Assembly: GCA_049657775.1 (NCBI GenBank)
Contig: JBASNZ010000046.1
Location: forward strand, 1-35,904
Length of the DNA stretch: 35,904 nt
From: JBASNZ01 sp049657775
GTDB taxonomy: Bacteria > Actinomycetota > Coriobacteriia > Anaerosomatales > Anaerosomataceae
Reading direction: 5' to 3'
The notes under the pieces: generated by a model
The model's database searches: none
Told to the model about the DNA's origin: nothing
The model's input: the letters and a program-made list of their open reading frames with translations, nothing else
Program-made: the position numbers and the translations under genes
In this document: positions 16,891 through 25,903 of the stretch, piece after piece
How the letters are laid out: each line of letters begins with the position of its first letter
Numbering within the stretch: the stretch's first letter is position 1

Positions 16891-18012
16891 GTGCGCATTT
16901 CCTCGCTTCACCTGCGGGGGTTCAGGAGCTACTCCGATCGGACACTCGAACCCTCGCCGGGACTGACTATCCTGGTTGGCCCTAACGCGGCCGGTAAGAC
17001 GAACGCCCTGGAAGCGATCGCGCTCGTGTCGAGCGGTAGATCGTTCCGAAACCCGCATTGGGACGAGGTCGTGGGGTGGGGGAGAGACGAAGCGAAGATC
17101 TCCGTAGAGGCCTCGAGCAGTCGCTCCTCGGTGAAGATCGAACTCACCATCGACCGAACAGGGACCCGGCACTACAGGGTCAACGGTGTTGCGAAGAGGC
17201 GAGCGCTTGATGTGGCGGGAATAGTACCCATCGTCTCTTTCACGCCTGATGACTTGAATCTGGTCAAGGGACCGGCCGAGCAGAGACGAAGCGCAGCAGA
17301 TGACCTGGGCGAACAACTCTCCAAGACCTACGGCGCCGTTCTCCGCGACTACGCCAAGGTCATCAAGCACAGGAACGCCCTCCTTCGGGAGTGGCGCGCG
17401 TCAGACGACGATCTTGCGCCCTGGACGGCACAAGCCATCACCTTAGGAGCGAAGTTAGTGGTCCACAGGCGCCGCTTGCTACGGAGGGTCATCGATCACG
17501 CCACTCCGGCGTATGCTCACCTCTCCGGAGGCGAGACGCTTAGCCTTGAGTATCGCGATCGGTGCGGGCTTGGGCTGACCGAGGTACATACCGAGGTCTC
17601 CACGACCGAGGCGACCGAGGCGCTGGCGGCCACGTTCGCACTGCGCGCCAGCGACGAGCGGGCCCGGCAGACCACACTCGTAGGTCCACATCGCGACGAT
17701 ATCGCCTTCCTTGTGAACGAACGCGAAGCGCGAACCTACGCGTCACAGGGACAACAGCGAACCATAGCCTTAGCGTGGAAGCTTGCCGAGGTCGGCGTTG
17801 TTGAGGATGTCTCGGGTACCGAACCCGTGCTCCTTCTCGACGACGTGATGTCCGAGCTCGACGAGGACAGGCGTCGCGCGCTGACGGGTTTGGTGCAAGA
17901 GCGGGTGCAGACGTTCATCACCACAACGAACACGGGCTACTTCGACCCAGTGTTGCTGTCCGAGGCGCTCATCGTGGACATCGGGGGTGAGGCCGATGGT
18001 GCGACACCGTAA
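16891..18012 (+). CDS. recF: DNA replication and repair protein RecF
   Basis: RecF is an SMC-like ATPase that helps load RecA at gaps through RecOR. Walker A GPNAAGKTN is at residues 30-38, the ABC-type signature YASQGQQRTIALA lies near 270, and Walker B LLLDDVMSELD follows. It has 373 residues. The GTG start at 16891 is the only reasonable one, with no strong ribosome site, so coupling to dnaN is likely. The end overlaps the next gene by 17 bases if that gene starts at 17996. Confidence 0.96.
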   Translation: MRISSLHLRGFRSYSDRTLEPSPGLTILVGPNAAGKTNALEAIALVSSGRSFRNPHWDEVVGWGRDEAKISVEASSSRSSVKIELTIDRTGTRHYRVNGVAKRRALDVAGIVPIVSFTPDDLNLVKGPAEQRRSAADDLGEQLSKTYGAVLRDYAKVIKHRNALLREWRASDDDLAPWTAQAITLGAKLVVHRRRLLRRVIDHATPAYAHLSGGETLSLEYRDRCGLGLTEVHTEVSTTEATEALAATFALRASDERARQTTLVGPHRDDIAFLVNEREARTYASQGQQRTIALAWKLAEVGVVEDVSGTEPVLLLDDVMSELDEDRRRALTGLVQERVQTFITTTNTGYFDPVLLSEALIVDIGGEADGATP

Positions 18013-18559
18013 GACCGAGCGCATCGGCGACGTCACCGGCACCTTCCTCAAGCGGATCGACCCGCAGGGGAAGCGACACGACGGCACGGTGGTGAATGCA
18101 TGGCGGCCGGCGGCCGGAGACGAGATCTCCCGACACACGAGCGGGGTTGCGTTTCGCGACGGCGAGCTTGTCGTCAGCGTTGATGGTCCCGCCTGGGCGA
18201 ACGAGCTCTCACTCATGTCGGACAGGCTCCGGAAAGCTATCAACGATCAAATAGGACAGGATCTGGTCAGGTCCATCCGCTTCACTGTCTCCAGGCGCGT
18301 CTCGCTTGAGCGACAAGAGGCGGCGCGCAAAGAACAGACAGAGGAGTACTACGAGCCCGACGCCACACACCCGGCGCCGCTCACGCAAAGCGAGCGGGAC
18401 CAGGCGGCGTACATGGCCGAGGCGGTGCCGAACGACAGACTCCGACAGGTCGCCCTCAGGGTCATGATCAAGGATCTGGAGTGGAAAAAGGCTGTCCGCA
18501 CCCGCAAAACGGCGCAGATGCCATCTGATGGCCCGACAAGGGGCGATTCGGGCCTCTAA
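17996..18559 (+). CDS. DciA-type replicative helicase loader (DUF721)
   Basis: DciA proteins help load DnaB at the origin in bacteria that lack DnaC or DnaI, and the actinobacterial member sits between recF and gyrB. The domain is recognised by the conserved tryptophan in VNAWRPAAGDEISRHT, then DGELVVSVDGPAWANELSLM, near residues 35-75. A charged C-terminal tail of about 90 residues follows; it has no motif I recognise. The ATG at 17996 is preceded by GGGGGTGAGG; a GTG at 17987 is an alternative. Context (dnaN-recF-x-gyrB) supports the assignment strongly. Confidence 0.85.
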   Translation: MVRHRKTERIGDVTGTFLKRIDPQGKRHDGTVVNAWRPAAGDEISRHTSGVAFRDGELVVSVDGPAWANELSLMSDRLRKAINDQIGQDLVRSIRFTVSRRVSLERQEAARKEQTEEYYEPDATHPAPLTQSERDQAAYMAEAVPNDRLRQVALRVMIKDLEWKKAVRTRKTAQMPSDGPTRGDSGL

Positions 18560-18652
18560 CACTAGGCGTTGTGGTAAAATAAGCCCGCCGGGACAAGATG
18601 TCGTGGTGTCTCCGCGCGACCACCTGTAACGCAAGACCGAGAAGGAGCCCTG

Positions 18653-20566
18653 GTGGCGACAAACAACAGTTCATACTCTGGAAAAGACATCCAAGTCCTT
18701 GAGGGACTAGAAGCGGTTCGCAAGCGTCCGGGAATGTACATCGGATCGACCGGTCCCAAGGGCTTGCACCATCTGGTGTACGAGCTCGTGGACAACTCGG
18801 TCGACGAAGCGCTCGCGGGTTACTGCGGCGCGATCGAGATCATCATCCACCAAGACAACGCGGTCACGGTCATCGACAACGGTCGAGGTATACCGGTTGA
18901 CAACGTCCCCAAGTACAAGAAGTCGGGCGTGGAGGTGGCGCTCACCATCCTCCATGCGGGCGGCAAGTTCGGCGGCAGCGGTTACAAGGTATCGGGCGGG
19001 CTACACGGCGTGGGCGTGAGCGTTGTGAACGCCCTTTCCAGCAGACTCGAGGTCGAGGTCAAGCGCGACGGCCAGATCTGGGCCATGTCGTTCGAGCGCG
19101 GCAAACCGCTCGGCCCGATCAAGGCGATCGGCAAGTCCAAGACCACGGGGACCAAGATCACCTTCTGGGCGGACCCCGAGATCTTCGAAACCACCGAGAT
19201 CTCCTGGGACACGCTTGCGTCGCACATGCGCGAGACCGCGTTTCTCAACAAGAACCTCAAGATCACACTTACCGACGAGCGAGAGCTCGAGCCGCGCCAC
19301 GAGGAGTTCCGCTACGCCGGCGGCATCATCGACTTTGTGAAGTACCTCAACGACAAGCGGGAGACGGTTCACGCCAAGCCGATCTACTTTGAGGCCGAGG
19401 GCCCAGAGGGTATGGTCGAGGTGGCGCTGGGGTGGAACACCGGGTACTCGGAGACCGTGCTCGCCTTTGCCAACAACATCAACACACACGAGGGTGGCAC
19501 GCACCTCGATGGGTTCAAAAACGCGCTCACCCGCACCATAAACGATTACGCGCGGCGTCAAGGCATCCTCAAAGAGAAGGACGACAATCTTTCGGGCGAG
19601 GACATCCGCGAAGGCCTCACCGCGGTCATCTCGGTCAAGCTCACCGATCCGCAGTTCGAGGGTCAGACCAAGACCAAGCTCGGCAACACCGAGATGCGCT
19701 CATTCGTGCAGTCAGTCGTTACGGCCGGCCTCGCCGAGTTCTTGGAGGAGCACCCCAAGCCCGCCCGCGCCATCATTCTCAAGTCGACCCAGGCAGCCAA
19801 GGCGCGCATGGCGGCACGCAAGGCGCGGGAACTCACTCGCCGCAAGGGACTTCTCGAGAGTTCGACGCTGCCGGGTAAGCTGTCCGACTGCTCGATCCGT
19901 GAGGCAGCACTTACCGAGATGTACCTCGTTGAGGGTGACAGCGCCGGCGGTTCGGCCAAGCAGGCTCGCGACCGCAGCTTCCAGGCTATCCTCCCGCTCC
20001 GCGGGAAGATCCTCAACGTGGAGAAGGCGGGCATGACCCGCGCGCTCTCCTCGCTCGAGATCCAGGCGATGATCACCGCCATCGGCACGAGTATCGCCGA
20101 GGAGTTCGACATCCAGCAGGCCCGCTATCACAAGATCATCATCATGACCGACGCGGACGTCGACGGCAGCCACATCCGCTGCCTCATCCTCACGTTCTTC
20201 TACCGGTACATGAGAGAGATGATCGACGCCGGTTACATCTACATCGCGCAGCCGCCGCTCTACAAGATCAGCGTGGGCAAGAAGCACGAGTACGCCTACA
20301 ACGACAAGCAGCTGCAAGACGCGCTTGCCAAGTTGCCGGAGAACGCCAAGTTCACACTTCAGCGGTACAAGGGTCTGGGCGAGATGAACCCCGAGCAGCT
20401 GTGGGAAACCACGATGGACCCCGAGAAGCGCACGCTGCTCCAGGTCTCTCTCGATGACGCACTCGCTGCCGAAGAGGCTATCGTCGACCTCATGGGCGAC
20501 CAGGTGGAACCCCGGCGAGAGTTCATCCAGAGGCACGCCAAGAACGTTCGCTTCCTGGATATCTAG
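18653..20566 (+). CDS. gyrB: DNA gyrase subunit B
   Basis: This is the ATPase subunit of gyrase, which introduces negative supercoils. The GHKL ATPase is shown by YELVDNSVDEALAG, DNGRGIPV and GGLHGVGVSVVNALS. The TOPRIM domain has EGDSAGGSAKQARDR and DADVDGSHIRCLILTFF, and the GyrA-contact tail has QRYKGLGEMNPEQLWETTMDP. It has 637 residues, the short form without the Gram-negative insertion. The GTG start has AAGGAG about six bases upstream. A possible -10 (TAAAAT at 18575-18580) lies before it but no -35 could be found. Confidence 0.97.
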   Translation: MATNNSSYSGKDIQVLEGLEAVRKRPGMYIGSTGPKGLHHLVYELVDNSVDEALAGYCGAIEIIIHQDNAVTVIDNGRGIPVDNVPKYKKSGVEVALTILHAGGKFGGSGYKVSGGLHGVGVSVVNALSSRLEVEVKRDGQIWAMSFERGKPLGPIKAIGKSKTTGTKITFWADPEIFETTEISWDTLASHMRETAFLNKNLKITLTDERELEPRHEEFRYAGGIIDFVKYLNDKRETVHAKPIYFEAEGPEGMVEVALGWNTGYSETVLAFANNINTHEGGTHLDGFKNALTRTINDYARRQGILKEKDDNLSGEDIREGLTAVISVKLTDPQFEGQTKTKLGNTEMRSFVQSVVTAGLAEFLEEHPKPARAIILKSTQAAKARMAARKARELTRRKGLLESSTLPGKLSDCSIREAALTEMYLVEGDSAGGSAKQARDRSFQAILPLRGKILNVEKAGMTRALSSLEIQAMITAIGTSIAEEFDIQQARYHKIIIMTDADVDGSHIRCLILTFFYRYMREMIDAGYIYIAQPPLYKISVGKKHEYAYNDKQLQDALAKLPENAKFTLQRYKGLGEMNPEQLWETTMDPEKRTLLQVSLDDALAAEEAIVDLMGDQVEPRREFIQRHAKNVRFLDI

Positions 20567-20598
20567 CGTGCGGCGAGCGGAGTCGGTGAGGCGACACG

Positions 20599-21165
20599 GT
20601 GAACGAGCGACGCGAACGACGGGGATTCGAACCCCCTCCCTGGGAGCGCGAGGAATTCGAGCGCTTCCAGAAGGAGCGCGCCGAGCGGGAAAAGGAAGCC
20701 CAGCTGGAGGCGGTTCTTGCGGCAGCCCGACTGGCGCAAGAACCCGCCGTGGTCGCCGCGGTGGGGCCAAAGCAGCCGGTCGGCGAGGCCGTCCGGGCTC
20801 CAGAGAGTGGGGAGCAGGTAGGCCAGGCAGCCTCGACGCAAGCCGAAGGAGCGGAGTCTCCTACTCCGGGTATCCCGGAGTCCGAGATCGAACGCATGTT
20901 GATAGACCTCAGGCTCGAGGAGCCGCGCGCCGTCACACAGTACAAGGTGTTCGGCAACGTGGTGGTAGGCCTGCTGCTCGCCAGCGGGTTGGGTTTTGTG
21001 ATCTGGTCGGCGTTCCTGTTCGCCCGCACGCAAGCGAACGATGGGACGACGATCGCCCTGGCGACACCGTTCGCCTCGGCGACAGCCTCGGCGCTGATGA
21101 CGCTCTGGGGACTGATGCTCATCGGCGGCGCGGTACTGCTTTGGCGCAAGTACAACGTGCGGTAA
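20599..21165 (+). CDS. Hypothetical membrane protein between gyrB and gyrA
   Basis: I do not recognise this 188-residue protein. The first 35 residues are strongly charged (MNERRERRGFEPPPWEREEF and on), likely helical. A Pro/Ala/Glu-rich spacer runs to about 100. Two hydrophobic segments follow: about 120-140 (FGNVVVGLLLASGLGFVIWS) and about 160-180 (ATASALMTLWGLMLIGGAVL), with a short cytoplasmic end WRKYNVR. It starts with GTG 33 bp after gyrB and ends 21 bp before gyrA, so it is part of the gyrase operon. No function can be assigned from sequence. Confidence 0.75.
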   Translation: MNERRERRGFEPPPWEREEFERFQKERAEREKEAQLEAVLAAARLAQEPAVVAAVGPKQPVGEAVRAPESGEQVGQAASTQAEGAESPTPGIPESEIERMLIDLRLEEPRAVTQYKVFGNVVVGLLLASGLGFVIWSAFLFARTQANDGTTIALATPFASATASALMTLWGLMLIGGAVLLWRKYNVR

Positions 21166-21186
21166 CGACGTGCGAGGAGATACAAC

Positions 21187-23757
21187 GTGACTGACGCGAT
21201 GGCCACATCCGGCAACGTGCTCCCGATCGACATCGAGGAAGAGCTGAGGAGTTCGTTCCTTGAGTACGCGATGAGCGTTATCGTCGCGCGTGCCTTGCCG
21301 GACGTGCGCGACGGGCTTAAGCCGGTCCACCGCAGGATCCTGTACGCCATGAGCGAGTCGGGACTCACCCCGAACCGCGCGTACAAGAAGTCCGCGTGGA
21401 CCGTCGGCGAAGTCATCGGTAAGTACCACCCCCATGGCGACACCGCCGTGTACGACACCATGGTTCGAATGGCGCAGGACTTCGCCATGCGGCTGCCGCT
21501 CGTTGACGGCCACGGCAACTTCGGGTCCATCGACGGCGACAGCGCGGCTGCCATGCGATACACGGAGTCGCGCCTGCACCGGGCGGCGATGGAGCTGCTG
21601 CGAGACATCGACAAGGAGACCGTCGACTACGGACCCAACTACGACGAGTCACTCCAGGAGCCCCTCGTACTGCCGAGTCGTTACCCCAACCTGCTCGTCA
21701 ACGGCAGCGCGGGCATCGCCGTTGGTATGGCCACCAACATCCCGCCGCACAACCTGGGCGAGGTCATCGACGCCGCCACCATGATGATCGACAACCCCGA
21801 CGTCACGATCGAAGAGCTTATGACGGTGCTTCCCGGCCCCGACTTCCCAACGGGCGGCATGATCATGGGCAGAGAAGGCATCCACGATGCCTATGCTACC
21901 GGCCGCGGTTCGATCAAGGTACGGGGCAAGGCGCACGTGGAGCAGACATCCACGGGCCGGATGCGCATCATCATCACCGAGATCCCCTACGGGGTGAACA
22001 AGTCCAAGCTCGTGAGCAAGATCGCGGAACTCGTTCGCGAGAAGAAGCTCACCGAGATATCCGACTTGCGAGACGAGTCGGACCGCAAGGGGATGCGGGT
22101 CGTCGTCGAGCTCAAACAAGTCGCGATCCCACAAGTGGTTCTCAACAAGCTGTACAAGCACACCACACTCGAGACGGGCTTTGGTGTTATCACGATCGCG
22201 CTCGTGGACGGCGTGCCGAGGACGCTCAACCTAAGAGAGATGCTCTACCACTACCTCGAGCATCAGAAGCAGGTCATCACCCGGCGCACCCAGTACGACC
22301 TGCGCAAGGCGCAGGAGAGAGCCCACCTCCTCGAGGGCTACATGATCGCGCTCGACAACATCGACGAGGTCATCGCGATCATCAAGTCGAGTGACGACGA
22401 TGAGGAAGCCAAGACACGCCTCGGTGAGCGATTCGGCCTGTCGGTCGTCCAGACCGAGGCCATCCTCGAGATGCGCCTGCGGCGCCTCACCGGCCTTGAG
22501 CGCCACAAGATCGAGGAGGAGTTGCTGGAGCTTCGCGAGAAGATCGCCTGGTATCAGCAGGTTCTCGGCGACGTCTCTCTTGTGCTGCAGATCATCAAAG
22601 AGGAGATGGCCGAGATCCGGGACAAGTTCGCCAACCCGCGCCGGACCGAGATCAGCGGTGTCGCCCACGACCTCGACGTCGAGGACCTCATCGCCGAGGA
22701 GGACATGGTCGTCACGATCACCAAGGCGGGTTACGTGAAGCGTCTGCCGGTGGCGACGTATCGTCAGCAGAAGCGCGGCGGCAAGGGCGTCTCCGGAGTC
22801 AACCTCAAAGAGAGCGACTTCGTGGAGCAGCTGTTCATCAGCTCGACGCACGACTACGTGCTCTTCTTCAGCACTAAAGGCAAGGTGTACCGCCTCAAGG
22901 TGCACGAGCTCCCGGTCGGGTCCAGGCACGCCCGCGGGACGGCCGTGGTCAACCTGCTGCCCTTCGAGCAGGACGAGAGGATCGCCGCAGCCATCACCAC
23001 GCGTGAGTTCAGCCAGGACGAGTACTTGCTGTTCGCCACGCGCAACGGCCTGGTCAAGAAGACGGCGATCGGCGCCTACGACCGTTCGCGTCGCGACGGC
23101 ATCATCGCCATCAATCTGCGCGACAACGACGAGCTCATCGCGGTCCGCCGCGTGCACGCGGGCGAGAAAGTCGCGATGGTCTCGGCCGACGGCAAGGCGA
23201 TCGTGTTCGATGAAGGCGACGCCAGGCCCATGGGGCGTGACACCACCGGCGTCCGCGGCATGATGGTCAAGGGTGACGATCGCATCCTCGGCATGGAGAT
23301 CGCACCCGACAACTCGGAGCTGTTCGTGGTGACCGAGCGCGGCTACGGCAAGCGTACGCCGATCGGTGACTACCCGGTCCAGAAGCGCGGCGGTATGGGC
23401 GTGAAGACGATCCAGGTCACGCCCAAGAAGGGCCGCCTCGCCGGGATGAAGGTGGTCATGCCCGGACACGAGCTGATGCTCATCTCCGAGGAGGGCGTCG
23501 TCATCCGCGTGCAGGCCGAGGACATCAGCCGGCTCGGACGCTCCACCCAGGGCGTGAAGGTCATGAACGTGGCCGAGACCGACCGGGTCTCCGCTATCGC
23601 CCGCGTGGCCGCGAAGAAGAAGAAGCGCACGGTCCCCGAAGGCCAGCAGGTTCTCGTTGAGGACGAGACGCTCGCCGCTACCCGCATGCCGGGCATGAGC
23701 GAGCGCGACGCCGAGGCCGAGGAGCTTGTGAGCGAGGAGTTCGACGAGGACGAGTAG
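21187..23757 (+). CDS. gyrA: DNA gyrase subunit A
   Basis: This is the DNA-cleaving subunit of gyrase. The catalytic tyrosine is Tyr125 in AAMRYTESRL. The quinolone-contact segment KYHPHGDTAVYD (79-90) has Thr86 at the position of E. coli Ser83 and Asp90 at that of Asp87. The beta-pinwheel C-terminal domain contains the GyrA box QKRGGKG, which marks it as gyrase rather than topoisomerase IV. It has 856 residues with an acidic tail. The GTG at 21187 has GAGGAG eight bases upstream. Confidence 0.97.
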   Translation: MTDAMATSGNVLPIDIEEELRSSFLEYAMSVIVARALPDVRDGLKPVHRRILYAMSESGLTPNRAYKKSAWTVGEVIGKYHPHGDTAVYDTMVRMAQDFAMRLPLVDGHGNFGSIDGDSAAAMRYTESRLHRAAMELLRDIDKETVDYGPNYDESLQEPLVLPSRYPNLLVNGSAGIAVGMATNIPPHNLGEVIDAATMMIDNPDVTIEELMTVLPGPDFPTGGMIMGREGIHDAYATGRGSIKVRGKAHVEQTSTGRMRIIITEIPYGVNKSKLVSKIAELVREKKLTEISDLRDESDRKGMRVVVELKQVAIPQVVLNKLYKHTTLETGFGVITIALVDGVPRTLNLREMLYHYLEHQKQVITRRTQYDLRKAQERAHLLEGYMIALDNIDEVIAIIKSSDDDEEAKTRLGERFGLSVVQTEAILEMRLRRLTGLERHKIEEELLELREKIAWYQQVLGDVSLVLQIIKEEMAEIRDKFANPRRTEISGVAHDLDVEDLIAEEDMVVTITKAGYVKRLPVATYRQQKRGGKGVSGVNLKESDFVEQLFISSTHDYVLFFSTKGKVYRLKVHELPVGSRHARGTAVVNLLPFEQDERIAAAITTREFSQDEYLLFATRNGLVKKTAIGAYDRSRRDGIIAINLRDNDELIAVRRVHAGEKVAMVSADGKAIVFDEGDARPMGRDTTGVRGMMVKGDDRILGMEIAPDNSELFVVTERGYGKRTPIGDYPVQKRGGMGVKTIQVTPKKGRLAGMKVVMPGHELMLISEEGVVIRVQAEDISRLGRSTQGVKVMNVAETDRVSAIARVAAKKKKRTVPEGQQVLVEDETLAATRMPGMSERDAEAEELVSEEFDEDE

Positions 23758-23791
23758 CGCCCTCTCGTACGCCGAAGCGATATACAGATGG

Positions 23792-23832
23792 CGGCACTGT
23801 GACATGCGCACCATATGCATGTCACGGTGCCG
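23792..23832. terminator. Long hairpin after gyrA (terminator-like without U-tract)
   Basis: Arms 23792-23807 and 23817-23832 pair over 16 positions with one G-U pair and a 9-base loop. It lies 34 bp after the gyrA stop and 60 bp before the transporter gene. No T-run follows on either strand, so it may be a factor-dependent terminator, an RNA-processing stem, or an operator. Confidence 0.55.
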
Positions 23833-23892
23833 TATCATGAGTGATGAATCCGATTCCGAATCGGCGGTTACTCCGCCTGCCGGAGGACTGTC

Positions 23893-25158
23893 GTGCCGAT
23901 CGCCTTACTCAAACGACTCATCGCGCCCCTGCTGCCCCGCGAGTACAAGACAGCGGCTCGCTCCTTCTCGGCCGACGCCTGGCGCTATCTGCAGACCGTA
24001 GGCCTGCAGAATGCGGGCTTCGGCGTGCTCGGCACGGTCTTCGCGATCTACATCAAAGACGCCGGCATGACCGAGGCGGTCGTGGGCGACGTGGAGGGCG
24101 CGTTGGCGCTTGCGAGCGCCATCACCTGCCTGGCGCTGCCTCCGCTTGTGGCGCGCATCGGCTACCGTCCGCTCATGATCATCGGCGCGTTCGCCCTGGG
24201 GCTGTCGCGAGTGGCCCAGGCATTTGCCCCGACGGCGTTCGTGGTGGTAGCGCTCGGACTCCTGTACGGTCTGGGCGAGGGCTCGATGCAGATCCTCGGC
24301 ACGGCCTTCCTCTCCGAGGCGGCGCCTGCGCGGGCCCGCACGCACCTGTTCACAGTGGACTACACCACGCGCGTCGGGGCCATGTTCGTGGGCTCACTCG
24401 TGGGCGGATTCCTGCCGCGCCTGCTGGTCACGGCGGGGGCGCCGGAGCTTGCGGGCCTCCAGGTCACGATCGTCGTCGGTGGCCTGTTGATGATCGTATC
24501 GGCACTGCCGGCTCGCACGATCCAGCGGCAACGTCCCGCCAACTCCACGACATCGTACCGGGCGGCCATCCGCGCGTTCACGTCGTGGGATCGGCTGGTC
24601 CGCCTTCTCGTCCCCGAAGCGATCATCGGCTTTGGCGCAGCCCTCTCGATGCCGTTCGTGGCGCTGTTCCTCAAGCATCAGGTGGGCGCGAGCGTGCAGG
24701 ACGTTGGCGTCATCCAGGCGGTGAGTGCGCTCGGAATGGCGGCCGCAGCGTTCGGCTCGCCCATGCTCGCGCGACGGTTCGGGCTGGTGGGCACGGTTGT
24801 CATGACGGAGTTGTTGTCGCTCCCGTTCCTACTCGCTGTCCCGCTCGCAACCAGTCTGCCGGTCGCCGCCATGCTCCTGTGGGCCCGCGGCATTCTCATG
24901 AACATGTCGTGGCCGGTGTATAACCAGCTGGCCACCGAGGGTGTCCCGCCTGCCGACCGACCGCTCGTTGTCGGGTGGGTCCGCTTTGGGTGGAGCGTGG
25001 CGTGGCTCGGTGGCAGCGTGCTCGGCGGGCGGCTCATGGAACGCTCGTACCTGTTGCCGTGGTACCTCACGGCGGCGTTGTATGCGACAGGGGCGATCGC
25101 GTCGTTCTTCTTGCTCCGGCATGTCCGCGCCGAGGCCGTGATAGAATCGCGCGCATGA
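23893..25158 (+). CDS. Major facilitator superfamily (MFS) transporter
   Basis: This 421-residue membrane protein has about 11-12 hydrophobic segments, split by a basic loop near 218-232 (ARTIQRQRPANST) as expected between the two six-helix halves. The substrate cannot be read from the sequence; an efflux role is the usual guess for this type. The GTG start has GGAGGA about six bases upstream. Its stop overlaps the start of a HAD phosphatase gene (ATGA), so the two are translated together. Confidence 0.85.
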   Translation: MPIALLKRLIAPLLPREYKTAARSFSADAWRYLQTVGLQNAGFGVLGTVFAIYIKDAGMTEAVVGDVEGALALASAITCLALPPLVARIGYRPLMIIGAFALGLSRVAQAFAPTAFVVVALGLLYGLGEGSMQILGTAFLSEAAPARARTHLFTVDYTTRVGAMFVGSLVGGFLPRLLVTAGAPELAGLQVTIVVGGLLMIVSALPARTIQRQRPANSTTSYRAAIRAFTSWDRLVRLLVPEAIIGFGAALSMPFVALFLKHQVGASVQDVGVIQAVSALGMAAAAFGSPMLARRFGLVGTVVMTELLSLPFLLAVPLATSLPVAAMLLWARGILMNMSWPVYNQLATEGVPPADRPLVVGWVRFGWSVAWLGGSVLGGRLMERSYLLPWYLTAALYATGAIASFFLLRHVRAEAVIESRA

Positions 25159-25862
25159 CGCCTCGCATCCAGCCCCCACTCACGAACCACATCGACGCCG
25201 TGCTATTCGATTTCGACGGCACGCTCGCAGACACCATCCACCACATCCTGATGTCGTTTCGGCACGCCACGCAGGTGGTCTTGGGTGAGGCGCTGCCAGA
25301 CGAGGAGCTCCTCTATCACGTTGGCATACCCTTGGCGCAGCAGATGCGACTGATGACCGATGACGAGGCCACGGCCCAGAAGCTCCTGACAACGTATCGC
25401 GAGTTCAATCACAGGACCCACGACGAGATGGTGCATCTGTATCCGGGAACGCTCGAGGTGCTGAGTGAGATCCATGCGCACGCGATCCCCATGGGCGTGG
25501 TGACCTCCAAGGGCACCCCCATGGCGATGAAGGGCATCGGCCTGTTCGACCTGGGCCGGTTCCTGTCGGTGGTCGTTACCGCGGATGATGTTGCGTTGCA
25601 CAAACCGGATCCATTCCCGGTGCTGCACGCCGCCTCGATGCTGGAGCTGGACCCGAAACGGGTGGCGTATGTGGGCGACAGCCCCGCCGATGTTGCGTCC
25701 GCACTGGGCGCCGGAGCGGTCGCCATCGCCGCCACGTGGGGCGTTGCGAGCCGCGAACGCCTGGAGGACGCGCATCCGGATTTCATCATCGATGACATCA
25801 GGGAGCTACCGGTACTGCTGTTCGGCTCGATCGGCGCATCGAACCCACCCCCACTAGGGTAA
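25155..25862 (+). CDS. HAD-superfamily phosphatase (phosphoglycolate phosphatase/PpaX-like)
   Basis: A 235-residue HAD hydrolase. Motif I LFDFDGTLADT (about 17-27) holds the nucleophile Asp and acid Asp, motif II is VVTSKG, motif III has the Lys in HKPDPFPV, and motif IV is YVGDSPADV. The cap inserted after motif I is the helical type of phosphoglycolate phosphatase and pyrophosphatase PpaX. The exact substrate is unknown. I use the ATG at 25155, which overlaps the upstream stop; the reading frame is open further back but that part lies inside the transporter gene. Confidence 0.88.
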   Translation: MTPRIQPPLTNHIDAVLFDFDGTLADTIHHILMSFRHATQVVLGEALPDEELLYHVGIPLAQQMRLMTDDEATAQKLLTTYREFNHRTHDEMVHLYPGTLEVLSEIHAHAIPMGVVTSKGTPMAMKGIGLFDLGRFLSVVVTADDVALHKPDPFPVLHAASMLELDPKRVAYVGDSPADVASALGAGAVAIAATWGVASRERLEDAHPDFIIDDIRELPVLLFGSIGASNPPPLG

Positions 25863-25903
25863 AGTCGATGAGATGAGCTTCACCCGTTCATGAGGAGGAT
25901 CCT

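Noticed and set aside
18575..18580. gyrB promoter with -10 TAAAAT
   Set aside because: No -35 hexamer at 16-19 bases and no TGn extension, so it was not listed as a feature.
21424..21456. Thr86 in the GyrA quinolone-contact segment as a resistance mutation
   Set aside because: Threonine at this position is wild type in several bacteria; no resistance claim can be made from one sequence.
22231..23838. A 535-codon open frame on the minus strand opposite gyrA
   Set aside because: It is the complement of a strongly conserved gene in GC-rich DNA; the translation is Asp/His/Leu-rich low-complexity sequence with no family resemblance. Similar frames opposite gyrB, addA and the adaptor gene were dropped for the same reason.
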